A stretch of 64,000 bases of DNA, from NCBI GenBank assembly GCA_024644595.1, contig JAHEHL010000005.1, positions 124,001-188,000 of the forward strand, in the 5' to 3' direction. Each line of letters opens with the position of its first letter. Position 1 is the stretch's first letter. A model generated the notes under the pieces. That model saw only the letters and a program-made list of their open reading frames with translations. It ran no database searches and was not told the origin of the DNA. Shown here in pieces: positions 53,518 through 63,088 of this stretch. A program made the translations under genes and the position numbers. Source of the DNA: Porticoccaceae bacterium. GTDB lineage: Bacteria > Pseudomonadota > Gammaproteobacteria > Pseudomonadales > Porticoccaceae.

Positions 53518-56500
53518 ATGGAAGTTAAAAAAAACAATAGCCAGCGCAGCAGTTTGATTGCAGCGCTGAACCAGGTTGCTGGTAAACACCTCAGTCACGC
53601 TCAGGCAAAGCAATTTGATAATTTTATTGCTAACGCCATGCACCATTATCCGGACGCAGAATATCTGGCACGACCGGTTGAGGATATTTTCTGGAATCTT
53701 TGGGGCCTGTGCCAGTTTAGCGCAGAGTCAATAAATGTTGGTAGCGATGCGACCAGTAAGGGTCGTGCGCGGGTGCGGGTGTTTAATCCCGAGTTTGAGT
53801 CTGATGGGTGGAGCAGCCCTCACACCACCATTTACATCAACCAGCGCGATATGCCGTTTCTGGTCGACTCGTTGCGCATTGTTCTCAATCGCCGTGGGCT
53901 TAATATTTTTACCTTGCAGAGTAATCCGGTCTGGGTTGTGCGCAACACGCAAGGTGTAATCGAGCAGATCTACGCTGAGTTTGCCGAACAGAGTCAGCGG
54001 GAAGCTTTTATTACCATTGAGATCGACCGGCATCTGGAGACCGAATTGGTCGACCTGCGCCGCGAACTGCTCTCTGTGCTCGATGACGTTGAGGTGGTAG
54101 TGGATGCCTTCGACCCGATGCGCAACCGGGTCAAGAGCCTGATCGATGAGCTGCAACACAATGCGCCGCGTCTGGAACATATCGAAGAATCACTGGAATT
54201 TTTGCGTTGGATTTATAACGGCTACTTTACGTTTACCGGCTGTGTCGATTTTGATCTCAAATATGATGGCGACAAAATGTATCTCAGTGAGGTGCCTGGC
54301 AGTCGTTATGGTCTGTTACAAAAATACATTGGTGAGCGTCGCGAAGGGTGGGTGGAAGAACTCAGCCCCGGTGTGCGCGCGCTGTATCAGGGTGACGAAT
54401 TATTAACTATCACCAAATCGTCGCAGCGCTCACGGGTGCACCGCGATGTCTACTCGGATTATGTGGTAGTCAAGCGTTTCGATGATGCTGGTCAGCCCTG
54501 TGGTGAAGTGCGCTTTATGGGGCTCTACACCTCGCAGTTCTACTCCTATAGCCCGCGCCGAATTCCGATATTGCGCAACAAGGTCAACTGGGTGATGGAA
54601 AATTCCGGCTTTGCGCCCAACAGCCATGACGGCAAAGCGCTGATGGCGATCCTTGACTTTCATCCCCGAGACGAACTCTTTTATGTCAGCAGTGAAAGTC
54701 TGGCGGAAACCGCGATCGGAATCTGGCAGATCTACGAGCGTCGGGTGATCAAGGTTTTTATGCACCCCGACCCGTTCGATAAATTTGTCAGCTGTATTGT
54801 CTACCTGCCGCGGGAAGCCTTTAGCACTCAGGCGCGGATGGCGATTCAACAGGCGATTGGCGATCGACTGGGCGCGGTTGAGAGCGAGTTCACCACTCAG
54901 TTTTTGCCGGAGTCGGTACTGGTGCGCATCTACCTGGTTTATCAGGTGCACAATAAACAGTATCTGGACGTTGACAGCAGTGCGCTGGAAACCATTGTTC
55001 GCGATGTCACTCGCAACTGGTCGGATGAGTTTGCTGCAGTCGCCACTGAGCAGTTTGGCGGCAATGAGGGCACTGCTATGGCGCGACGTTATCAGCGCGC
55101 TTTTCCTGGGTCCTATCGAGAGAGTTATTCGCCTCAGCAGGCAGTTCAGCATATCCAGTTATTTGACTGCCTCGACGGCAGCGGCGAACTGGCGATTGAT
55201 TTACAGCACAAACAGGCGGCTGAAACCAACCACTTGCAACTTCAGCTGTTTCACCGTGAGCAACCTCTGGAACTCTCGGATATGATTCCGATGCTGGAAA
55301 ATCTCGGCTTTCGCGTAGTGATGGAACATCCCTATCGGATTCAGCCCGAGGCCGATGGCGAGATCTGGATGCAGGAATTCCAGTTGGCATTTTCACTTGA
55401 TGTGAATGTTGATGTGGAAGCCGTTCAGGGCAGTTTTAAAGAAGCCTTGAGCACTATCTGGAAAGGCGATGCGGAGAATGACAGCTTTAATCGTTTGGTG
55501 GTGGGTGCACGCCTCGACTGGCGAGCAGTGGCCATGTTGCGATTGTATGCGCGTTATCTGAAGCAATTGGGAATTATGTATAGCCAGGAGTTTATTGCTG
55601 ACACACTGTCGCGTTATCTGGATATCACCCGCAATCTGGTGGCGCTGTTCAAGAGCTATTTTGATCCGCGTTATGCTGGCGACAATCGCAGTGAGCGCTC
55701 CCAGGGGCTGGTCACTAAAATTACTGAGGCGCTCGACGGCGTCAATAATATTAATCAAGATCACGTGTTTCGCAGTTATCTCGAAGTGATAGAAGCAACC
55801 CTGCGGACTAATTTTTTCCAGACGGTCGAAGACGGTAGCTATAAATCGTATATCTCGGTAAAGCTGCAATCACAGAACATCTCGCTCGCCCCCAAACCGC
55901 GCCCGGAATTTGAGATTTTTGTCTACTCTCCCCGTGTCGAAGGTGTGCACCTGCGGGGTGGTAAGGTCGCTCGCGGAGGCCTGCGCTGGTCAGATCGGCT
56001 TGAGGATTACCGTACCGAAGTGCTTGGCCTGGTCAAGGCACAGCAGGTGAAAAATGCGGTGATTGTGCCAACCGGGGCAAAGGGCGGATTTGTTGCCAAG
56101 CAGGCGTCTATGGCGTCCGGCCGCGATGCTTGGCTGCAGGAAGGCATTGCCAGTTATATGCTTTATATACAGGCTCTGCTTGATGTAACCGACAACCTGA
56201 TTGACGGTGAAATCGTGCCGCCGTTGGACGTGGTGCGCCGTGATGGTGATGATCCCTATCTGGTGGTTGCCGCGGACAAGGGCACTGCCACTTTCTCCGA
56301 TATTGCCAACGAAATTTCACTGGCGAATAATTTTTGGCTCGGTGATGCCTTCGCCTCTGGTGGCGGTAACGGCTATGACCACAAGGCTATGGGTATCACT
56401 GCACGCGGTGCCTGGGTGGCCGTGCGACGGCACTTCCATGAAATTGGCGTCGATATTCAGCAGCAGGACTTCACTGTCGTGGGTATCGGCGATATGGGCG

Positions 56501-58386
56501 GCGATGTGTTTGGCAATGGCATGTTGTTGTCAGAACATATCCAACTGGTTGCGGCGTTTAATCATCTGCATATTTTTGTCGACCCCAATCCCGATGCGGC
56601 GACAACCTTTGTCGAACGTAAGCGGCTCTATGATACACCGCGCACCACATGGGACGATTTTGATCGCGCGCTGATGTCTGAGGGCAGCGCGATCTATTCT
56701 CGCTCCGCGAAATCATTGCAGCTCACTCCGCAGATCAAACAGCGCTTTGGTATCGATCGCGATGAGCTGACGCCAACGGAGCTGATTAGTGCGATTCTGA
56801 AATCCCCGGTTGATTTAATCTGGAACGGCGGCATTGGTACCTATGTGAAATCCTCCGTGGAAAACAATGCCGATGTCGGCGATCGTGCCAACGATGGCTT
56901 GAGAGTTGATGGTCGCGACCTCAAATGCCGGGTAATCGGTGAGGGTGGCAATCTCGGTATGACCCAGCGCGGTCGCATTGAGTTCTGTCTTAACGGCGGG
57001 CTCTGCAACACCGACTTTATTGATAACGCAGCCGGTGTCGATTGCTCTGATCATGAAGTGAATATCAAAATTCTACTCAACAAGCAGCTTCTGGCAGGCG
57101 CGCTGAGCATGGATGAGCGGAATGCGTTTCTCGAGTCGATGACCGACAGTGTTGCCAAACTGGTCCTGCATCACAATCGACGACAGACCCAGGCGATCAG
57201 TCTGGCACTGCATCGCAGCGATCAGCAGCACGCCGAATATCAGCGCTTTATGGGGTGGCTGGAAAGTACAGGCAAACTCGATCGTGACCTGGAGTTCTTG
57301 CCCGGCGATGATCAGCTTAACGAGCGTATCAATCGCAATCAGCCGAGCTGGACCCGGCCGGAACTGGCGGTGCTGGTCTGCTATTCCAAGGTGATGCTCA
57401 AAGAGGCGCTGATCAAGGAAGAACTGATCTCAGAGCCCTATATCGCTGCATCGGTCAATCGGGCATATCCCCCGGCACTGGTTGAACGTTATGCCGACGA
57501 GGTGGCGAATCATCAGCTGCGCCAGGAAATTGCCGCCACTCAACTTGCCAATGATCTGGTTGATAGGGTTGGCTTTAGTTTCTTCTTCAGACAGATGGAG
57601 TCCACTGGCGCTTCGGCTGGGGATGTGATTCGCGCCTACACCATTGCTATGCAGGTACTCGGCATCGAAAGCCTTTGGCAAGAGATTGAAGACAGTGATC
57701 TACCAGCCAAAGGCCAGCTCGATCTGCTGCATATCCTGATTCGCATGGCGCGTCGCACTACCCGCTGGTTGTTGCGCAATCGCCGTCACAACCTCAACTG
57801 CTCCGAAATTATCGGTCAATTCACCGCGCCCATGCACTCGGTGCTGCAGCATATGGCTGACCTGCATGAGGTTGAATGGATTAACCTGTGGAGTGCCGAG
57901 AAAGCTAATCTTACCGATTTCGCTGTCGATGATCAGCTCGCCTCAAGGTTGGCGGCTTCGGACAGTATGTTCCTCAGTCTCGGCGTGGTCGACACGTCAC
58001 TGCAGCTGGATCGACCAGTGCAGCAGGTGGCAGAGCTTTATTTTAAGCTTGGCGAACACCTTTCGCTGGACTGGTTTATGGCCCAGATTGTTGCGCTGCA
58101 GCCGGATAACCGTTGGCAGGATCTGGCTCGCGAGTCCTATGTAGATGACCTCGAAGGGCAGCGCCGTCGCCTGACCGCAAGTCTGTTGCAGCACAGCGGC
58201 GATAACGACTTTACTGCGGTTCTTGAAGGCTGGCAGCAACAGCAGGCGCCCTTAATAAAACGCTGGAAGGTGATGGTTAAAGATCTGCGTCGGGGCCCGG
58301 CGCCGGATTTTGCCATGATCTCGGTGGCACTACGCGAATTGCTGGATCTGGTACAAGCCTCGATCGATGGTCGCGAGGAAGCTTAG
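53518..58386 (+). CDS. gdhB: NAD-specific glutamate dehydrogenase, large type
   Basis: At 1,622 residues this is the large ~180 kDa NAD-GDH class found in proteobacteria such as Pseudomonas. It has long N-terminal ACT-like regulatory regions with ERRVIKVFMHPDPFDKF (about 411), a central catalytic part with RGGLRWSDRLEDYRTEVLGL and the lysine in KNAVIVPTGAKGGFV (about 852-866), the nucleotide-binding GIGDMGGDVFGNGMLL, and a C-terminal helical region. It deaminates glutamate to 2-oxoglutarate, feeding the TCA genes in this window. It is divergent from the MoxR operon and has no close downstream partner. Confidence 0.95.
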   Translation: MEVKKNNSQRSSLIAALNQVAGKHLSHAQAKQFDNFIANAMHHYPDAEYLARPVEDIFWNLWGLCQFSAESINVGSDATSKGRARVRVFNPEFESDGWSSPHTTIYINQRDMPFLVDSLRIVLNRRGLNIFTLQSNPVWVVRNTQGVIEQIYAEFAEQSQREAFITIEIDRHLETELVDLRRELLSVLDDVEVVVDAFDPMRNRVKSLIDELQHNAPRLEHIEESLEFLRWIYNGYFTFTGCVDFDLKYDGDKMYLSEVPGSRYGLLQKYIGERREGWVEELSPGVRALYQGDELLTITKSSQRSRVHRDVYSDYVVVKRFDDAGQPCGEVRFMGLYTSQFYSYSPRRIPILRNKVNWVMENSGFAPNSHDGKALMAILDFHPRDELFYVSSESLAETAIGIWQIYERRVIKVFMHPDPFDKFVSCIVYLPREAFSTQARMAIQQAIGDRLGAVESEFTTQFLPESVLVRIYLVYQVHNKQYLDVDSSALETIVRDVTRNWSDEFAAVATEQFGGNEGTAMARRYQRAFPGSYRESYSPQQAVQHIQLFDCLDGSGELAIDLQHKQAAETNHLQLQLFHREQPLELSDMIPMLENLGFRVVMEHPYRIQPEADGEIWMQEFQLAFSLDVNVDVEAVQGSFKEALSTIWKGDAENDSFNRLVVGARLDWRAVAMLRLYARYLKQLGIMYSQEFIADTLSRYLDITRNLVALFKSYFDPRYAGDNRSERSQGLVTKITEALDGVNNINQDHVFRSYLEVIEATLRTNFFQTVEDGSYKSYISVKLQSQNISLAPKPRPEFEIFVYSPRVEGVHLRGGKVARGGLRWSDRLEDYRTEVLGLVKAQQVKNAVIVPTGAKGGFVAKQASMASGRDAWLQEGIASYMLYIQALLDVTDNLIDGEIVPPLDVVRRDGDDPYLVVAADKGTATFSDIANEISLANNFWLGDAFASGGGNGYDHKAMGITARGAWVAVRRHFHEIGVDIQQQDFTVVGIGDMGGDVFGNGMLLSEHIQLVAAFNHLHIFVDPNPDAATTFVERKRLYDTPRTTWDDFDRALMSEGSAIYSRSAKSLQLTPQIKQRFGIDRDELTPTELISAILKSPVDLIWNGGIGTYVKSSVENNADVGDRANDGLRVDGRDLKCRVIGEGGNLGMTQRGRIEFCLNGGLCNTDFIDNAAGVDCSDHEVNIKILLNKQLLAGALSMDERNAFLESMTDSVAKLVLHHNRRQTQAISLALHRSDQQHAEYQRFMGWLESTGKLDRDLEFLPGDDQLNERINRNQPSWTRPELAVLVCYSKVMLKEALIKEELISEPYIAASVNRAYPPALVERYADEVANHQLRQEIAATQLANDLVDRVGFSFFFRQMESTGASAGDVIRAYTIAMQVLGIESLWQEIEDSDLPAKGQLDLLHILIRMARRTTRWLLRNRRHNLNCSEIIGQFTAPMHSVLQHMADLHEVEWINLWSAEKANLTDFAVDDQLASRLAASDSMFLSLGVVDTSLQLDRPVQQVAELYFKLGEHLSLDWFMAQIVALQPDNRWQDLARESYVDDLEGQRRRLTASLLQHSGDNDFTAVLEGWQQQQAPLIKRWKVMVKDLRRGPAPDFAMISVALRELLDLVQASIDGREEA

Positions 58387-58528
58387 GGAATAGATTTTAA
58401 AGGGTTCTGTGGAGGGCCCGTCTGCCGCATGTCATAAACCGGTCGACGCTTCAGGGTTGTGTTGCTAACGATCATCATGCATTTTGAACGGCATACGCCA
58501 CTCCAATAAAAACCCAGAGAAGTCACCT

Positions 58529-60250
58529 ATGCTCGCCGTCTTGCCACCCAATGCTTTAAATGTGTTGCGTCTATTCCGACCCTTATTTCTGATTGTTCTG
58601 ATTACTTTATTGAGCGCTTGCGGCGGTGGGGGCAGCGCGGTTGAAGAGGATACGTCGGTGGCGCTGGACCCACCGACAAGCACTGATCCCCCGACGACTG
58701 ATCAGCCCACTATTCAAGAGCCGCCGGAGCAGCCAGCTGAGCCAGAGGATATTAGCGTTCCCCATGACACGCCACGTGTTGGTAGGGTGGCAGGCGTCAA
58801 CATCTGGCAGCTGCCTGATTCTCCGGATGGTGATCGCCCCGATCAGTGTTGGTTGGCCGTCGGTTCCGATGTCAGCGGTGAAATTTATATCTCGGGTCAC
58901 GATCATCAGACCAATTCGATGCTTTATCGTATGTATCAGTCCGATAACAGCCTGCGCTGGATCGGCGACGCGCGAACGGCCTCGCAAGAGGCGAACAATT
59001 GGTTGAGCAACGAGAGCGCAGAGAAATTTCACACCCGGCCTATTCATCACAATGGCAATGTCTATGTCGCGACCCTGGACAGTTCGGACATGAACAATAG
59101 CTATTTGAATACCAGAGGCTTCCATTGGTACGGCTATAATATCGCTGCCAATAGTTTCACCGATTTGAGTGCCACGGAACCTGATGGGGTAGGTGCTCAG
59201 ACTCTGCAGTTGGCGACTATCCAGAAAGACCCTTTACGTAATCTGCTGTATGGGATGTCGATTCCGGAAAATAAATTAGTGCGGTATGACATTGGTGCGG
59301 GCGAGACTACAGTGCTCGGCAAGCCCGACGCCTGGCAGAATTTTTTCTATACCAATCGCTTTATGTGGGTCGACTCACGTGGACGTGTCTACATCACCGG
59401 TGGCTCATCGCGAACTCAATGGAATCAGGGCGAATCAGCTTCGATCTTTAACCATGTCTGGTATTACGATCCCGTCACTGGCTTTGGTGAACTAAACGCA
59501 TTTCCTCTACGCGGCCCCAATGCGATGGAAGTCGGGCAGTGGGACCGCGAGCGCAAAAATCTCTATACCAGTGATGATCAGGGTAATATTTATCGCTTCA
59601 ATGATGCCGCTGCTAGCTGGCAATTCCTCGGTCGTCCGGACTTTTCCAGTGCGTTGAAAACGTGGGTTTTTCAGCTCTCGGCAGACGAGGAAAAAATCTA
59701 CATTGGTCTAAGTGACGGTTCTCGTCCAAATGCCATTTATGAATTTGATATCGCCACGGGACAGTCCTACGAGTTACTTAAGATGTCTGATCTGGATGAT
59801 ATGGCGGCCTCGGAAAATTTTATTACAGGCTACGACTCCTGGGATAGCTCAGGTAGTTTTTATATTTCCAGCTTTAGCATGTACGACGGAGATAATGTCT
59901 ATCTCGTGGGCATCAATCCGGTGGAGATTAAACTGGCGACAGGCGTTCTCTCCGAGCGAGTTGAAGTTTCATCAACGGTCGACGCTGGTGAGATTGTTGT
60001 CACGCGGACCGGTAATGGCAGTGGTGCTCTGGACGTTCTGTATGAAGTACGCGGATTCAACGCTACAGGGGAGTTGGTATCAACAGCTTATGGCGAGCTC
60101 GAGATTAGCGCCCAGAGCGATAGCCTGATCGTCGACCATGGTGGTTTAACTATGCCGTCTGGCGCATCAGTCGCCAGTAAAACATTTGTGCTGGTTGCTG
60201 ATGGCAATGATTACTTGCTTGGTGACGTCGAGACTATTTTGTTGCCTTGA
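58529..60250 (+). CDS. Predicted lipoprotein with a propeller-like domain
   Basis: The start is ATG 58529 (AGAGAAG upstream); an earlier TTG at 58484 would add 15 residues. The 573-residue product has a lipoprotein signal with lipobox LLSACGGGGS (Cys about 34), a Pro/Thr/Glu-rich linker of about 60 residues, and then a region with recurrent YNIAANSF, VYITGGSS, GNIYRFND and NAIYEFDIATG elements, suggestive of a beta-propeller. The C-terminal 100 residues (about 470 on) look like an immunoglobulin-like strand domain. I do not recognise the family. It is presumably surface or periplasm facing. It has no operon partner: gdhB ends 142 bases before, and nadK starts 191 bases after. Confidence 0.75.
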   Translation: MLAVLPPNALNVLRLFRPLFLIVLITLLSACGGGGSAVEEDTSVALDPPTSTDPPTTDQPTIQEPPEQPAEPEDISVPHDTPRVGRVAGVNIWQLPDSPDGDRPDQCWLAVGSDVSGEIYISGHDHQTNSMLYRMYQSDNSLRWIGDARTASQEANNWLSNESAEKFHTRPIHHNGNVYVATLDSSDMNNSYLNTRGFHWYGYNIAANSFTDLSATEPDGVGAQTLQLATIQKDPLRNLLYGMSIPENKLVRYDIGAGETTVLGKPDAWQNFFYTNRFMWVDSRGRVYITGGSSRTQWNQGESASIFNHVWYYDPVTGFGELNAFPLRGPNAMEVGQWDRERKNLYTSDDQGNIYRFNDAAASWQFLGRPDFSSALKTWVFQLSADEEKIYIGLSDGSRPNAIYEFDIATGQSYELLKMSDLDDMAASENFITGYDSWDSSGSFYISSFSMYDGDNVYLVGINPVEIKLATGVLSERVEVSSTVDAGEIVVTRTGNGSGALDVLYEVRGFNATGELVSTAYGELEISAQSDSLIVDHGGLTMPSGASVASKTFVLVADGNDYLLGDVETILLP

Positions 60251-60290
60251 GAGTGCCTGGCTACTTGTGTGAGTAGACCCTGCGACTGCA

Positions 60291-60328
60291 TTCGGGATGA
60301 CAGCAGCCTTGTTATCCCGAGCGACACT
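60291..60328. repeat. Dispersed inverted repeat, copy between lipoprotein gene and nadK
   Basis: TTCGGGATGAC (60291-60301) and GTTATCCCGAG (60311-60321) pair imperfectly across a nine-base loop. The right arm continues as CGACACTTTTT, which may help end the upstream transcript. It belongs to the same family as the copies at 12976 and 19079. Confidence 0.65.
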
Positions 60329-60405
60329 TTTTAGTTCAGGTCCCAGCTCAGGTTTCAATCACCAGATAATCTCCTCAAAAAAGAGTGAATTAGCGCGCGA
60401 CTCTG

Positions 60406-60411
60406 TATAAT
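60406..60411 (+). promoter_or_regulatory. Possible -10 element of nadK
   Basis: A consensus TATAAT lies 31 bases before the nadK ATG. The -35 region (GAGTGA) is poor, so activity is uncertain. Confidence 0.35.
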
Positions 60412-60441
60412 CCCGGAATTGATTTTCGGAGGCTTTACTCG

Positions 60442-61344
60442 ATGCCACATTTTCAACGTATCGGTCTGCTGGCCAGTCTCGACGTACCTGAGGTGCGCGA
60501 CTCGCTGAACAAGCTTGAAGCCTTTCTGTTAGCGCATGGGAGCGAGGTCGTCTATGAGCAACAGGCGGCGAAATTGGTCGATTGGAAAATAGATAAAGTT
60601 TTGCCGATCGAAGAATTTCCCGGCGCTGTGGATTTGGGTATTGTGGTTGGGGGCGATGGCAGCATGCTCAGCGCCAGCCGCAGCATGGCCGCGAGCAAGA
60701 TTCCATTGCTCGGTATCAACCGTGGGCGACTTGGCTTTTTAACTGATATCTCTCCCGATGAAATCGCCGAGCGCGTGCTGCCGGTTCTCTCCGGTGACTT
60801 TAAACAAACCAGCCGTTTTATCCTCGAAACCTCCATCACCCGACAGGGCGAATTAATTGGTGAAGGACTGGCCGTTAACGATATCGTCTTGCACCCCGGG
60901 CAGTCGGTGCGCATGATGGCGTTTGAGCTCTACGTCGATGGCGAATTCGTCTACAGTCAGCGCTCTGATGGCCTTATCGTGGCTACCCCCACCGGGTCAA
61001 CCGCCTATGCACTGTCTGCTGGCGGACCGCTGCTGTGTCCGGAGTTGGATGCGATGGTCGTCGTACCGCTCAATCCGCATACCCTGAGCAGCCGCCCGAT
61101 CGCTCTGCACGGTGACGCGCAGATCAAAATCAAGGTGAGTTCCCGCAATGAGTTGCATCCGTTGATCACCTGCGATGGTCACAATGATTATCAGACCGAG
61201 CCCGGTGATGTGATCGCCATTCGCAAGGCAGCTCATGAGATTATCTTGATCCATCCCAGCGACCATAATTTCTATAGCATCTGTCGCTCAAAACTGGGTT
61301 GGGGCAGTCGCCTTGACGCTGCCAAGCAGCAAGATGACAGCTGA
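60442..61344 (+). CDS. nadK: NAD kinase
   Basis: The 300-residue protein matches NadK. It has VVGGDGSMLSASR (GGDG about 70-73), NRGRLGFLTDI (about 93-103), NDIVLHPGQSVRM (about 147-159), the SDGLIVATPTGSTAYALSAGGPL segment (about 174-196) and the closing ISSRPIAL-like region. It phosphorylates NAD to NADP. The ribosome site GGAGG lies 8 bases upstream. The stop overlaps the start of the rhomboid gene by 11 bases, so nadK heads an operon with four small downstream genes. Confidence 0.96.
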   Translation: MPHFQRIGLLASLDVPEVRDSLNKLEAFLLAHGSEVVYEQQAAKLVDWKIDKVLPIEEFPGAVDLGIVVGGDGSMLSASRSMAASKIPLLGINRGRLGFLTDISPDEIAERVLPVLSGDFKQTSRFILETSITRQGELIGEGLAVNDIVLHPGQSVRMMAFELYVDGEFVYSQRSDGLIVATPTGSTAYALSAGGPLLCPELDAMVVVPLNPHTLSSRPIALHGDAQIKIKVSSRNELHPLITCDGHNDYQTEPGDVIAIRKAAHEIILIHPSDHNFYSICRSKLGWGSRLDAAKQQDDS

Positions 61345-61948
61345 GCCATCCCAGTCAGCCAGATGGCTGAGAGCCGCCAAGCAGCACCCAGTTACCAGTC
61401 TGCTAATGATGGCCAGTCTGGTCGGCTGGTTTATCGGTAGTTTTTTTTACCGCATTCCCGAACAATTTGTTTTTGGCGGTCTCGACAATGGACAACCCTG
61501 GCGTTTAATCACGCCTATTTTCATCCATTTCGGGCTGATGCACTTTGCCTTTAACGCTCTGTGGTTAAGCTTGCTGGGCTCGCGTGTTGAGCGCGCTCTC
61601 GGCCCGTTGCATCTATTTTTGCTGGTCGCGGTGAGTGCCGTGGTTTCTAATATGGCGCAATTTGTCTGGGCCGGCTCGGTCGCCTTCGGCGGCATGTCCG
61701 GAGTGATTTATGCGCTGCTCGGTTACCTCTGGATTCGCAACTGGCTGGCGCCACATCCTGTGCTGTGGCTGCCGAAAGAGTTAATTGGCTTTATGGTATT
61801 TTGGCTGCTGTTCTGCATGACTGGTATTCTCGATTTTTTAATCGGCGTCGGCATTGCCAATGCGGCCCACTTTGGTGGGCTGGTTACAGGTATGCTGCTG
61901 GGGCTGATTTTTGGCACAGTGAATTCATTCGGTAAGAGGTTGAAATAA
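61334..61948 (+). CDS. Rhomboid family intramembrane serine protease
   Basis: The start is ATG 61334, overlapping the nadK stop (ATGACAGCTGA); a TTG at 61313 is less likely. The 204-residue protein has six hydrophobic segments. The catalytic dyad of rhomboids is present: Ser in FGGMSGVIYALLG (about 121) and His in ANAAHFGGLVTGM (about 178), as well as HFGLMHFAFNALWL (the HxxxN region, about 61-74). It should cleave transmembrane substrates within the membrane. The substrate is unknown. It follows nadK and precedes a DUF1315 gene by three bases. Confidence 0.9.
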   Translation: MTAEPSQSARWLRAAKQHPVTSLLMMASLVGWFIGSFFYRIPEQFVFGGLDNGQPWRLITPIFIHFGLMHFAFNALWLSLLGSRVERALGPLHLFLLVAVSAVVSNMAQFVWAGSVAFGGMSGVIYALLGYLWIRNWLAPHPVLWLPKELIGFMVFWLLFCMTGILDFLIGVGIANAAHFGGLVTGMLLGLIFGTVNSFGKRLK

Positions 61949-61951
61949 ATT

Positions 61952-62197
61952 ATGGATCTGCGTCAGTTGCTGAGTAGCATCACTCCGGATATCTACGAAA
62001 ATTTAAAGCGCGCGGTCGAGCTTGGCAAATGGCCCGACGGACGGGCCCTTAGCGATGAGCAGAAAGCGCTCTGTATGCAGGCGATTATTGCCTATGACCA
62101 GCGCAAGCCTGAAGAACAGCGTACCGGTTATGTGCCGCCTAAAACGACGGCATGCACGCCGCCGCCAGATGAACAGCCACTGAAATGGCAGAATTGA
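61952..62197 (+). CDS. DUF1315 (YeaC-like) protein
   Basis: The 81-residue protein belongs to DUF1315, known from E. coli YeaC. It has the conserved opening LRQLLSSITPDIYENLKRAVELGKWPDGR, then LSDEQKALCMQAIIAYDQRK and a C-terminal GYVPP segment with a short polar tail. Its function is unknown. It lies three bases after the rhomboid stop and one base before the DUF2797 start, clearly in one operon. Confidence 0.88.
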   Translation: MDLRQLLSSITPDIYENLKRAVELGKWPDGRALSDEQKALCMQAIIAYDQRKPEEQRTGYVPPKTTACTPPPDEQPLKWQN

Positions 62198-62198
62198 T

Positions 62199-63044
62199 AT
62201 GAGTGCATCGGTTAAGGCTTCAGGCCACCTTGAAAAAATGTTGACCAGTCTCGGCGAGCAGGGCCAGGTGACGTATCAGTTGCCGGTTGATGATCAGCGT
62301 ATTGATATGAATAACCTGATCGGCAAGCCTATCGTGATTGAGCATCTCGGTGATATTCACTGCATTCACTGTGGGCGACGCTCAAAAAAGAGTTTTAGCC
62401 AAGGGTATTGTTACCCCTGTTTTACCTCGCTGCCACAGTGTGACAGCTGCATTATGAGCCCCGAGAAATGCCACTTTCATCACGGCACCTGCCGCGATCC
62501 GGAGTGGGGCGAAAAGTACTGTTTTACCGATCATTTTGTCTATCTTGCCAACTCCTCGGGGGTCAAGGTTGGTATCACCCGCGGCACGCAGTTGCCGACT
62601 CGCTGGATCGATCAGGGTGCAACCCAGGGGCTGCCGATTTTTCGCGTGCAGACACGCTATCAGGCCGGTTTAATTGAAGACTGTCTGCGTGAACACATTG
62701 CCGACAAAACGCACTGGCAGAAAATGCTTAAAGGCAATGCTGAGGATGTCGATTTGGGAGCGTTGCGAGATGAGTTAATGGCCAAATCCGAGCCCGGTCT
62801 GCAACTGCTTGAGCAAGAGTTTGGATTGCAGGCACTGCAGAGACTGTTTAACGAAAACATTACCCATATTGATTTCCCGGTCAGCCAGTGGCCGGAAAAA
62901 GTAAAAAGTTTTAACCTCGACAAACAGCCGCTGATTGAAGGGGTGTTGCTGGGCATTAAAGGCCAGTACCTGATGCTTGATACAGGGGTGATCAATATCC
63001 GTAAATACACCGCCTACAACGTACAGTTTTCCTCCGCTGCCTGA
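62199..63044 (+). CDS. DUF2797 family protein
   Basis: The 281-residue protein matches DUF2797. It has Cys-pair motifs in HCIHCGRRSKKSFSQGYCYPC (about 47-67) and PQCDSCIMSPEKCHFHHGTC (about 72-91), which look like metal sites of zinc-ribbon type, then the conserved VKVGITRGTQLPTRWIDQGATQGLPI (about 125-150). The function of the family is unknown; the last segment resembles GIY-YIG-nuclease-like cores, but I cannot confirm activity. It lies at the end of the nadK-rhomboid-DUF1315 unit, 45 bases before pepN. Nine or more cysteines and several histidines support metal binding. Confidence 0.85.
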   Translation: MSASVKASGHLEKMLTSLGEQGQVTYQLPVDDQRIDMNNLIGKPIVIEHLGDIHCIHCGRRSKKSFSQGYCYPCFTSLPQCDSCIMSPEKCHFHHGTCRDPEWGEKYCFTDHFVYLANSSGVKVGITRGTQLPTRWIDQGATQGLPIFRVQTRYQAGLIEDCLREHIADKTHWQKMLKGNAEDVDLGALRDELMAKSEPGLQLLEQEFGLQALQRLFNENITHIDFPVSQWPEKVKSFNLDKQPLIEGVLLGIKGQYLMLDTGVINIRKYTAYNVQFSSAA

Positions 63045-63088
63045 GCTGCTTACATAATCCACGCCAATAAACTCCCGGACAAATTTTC

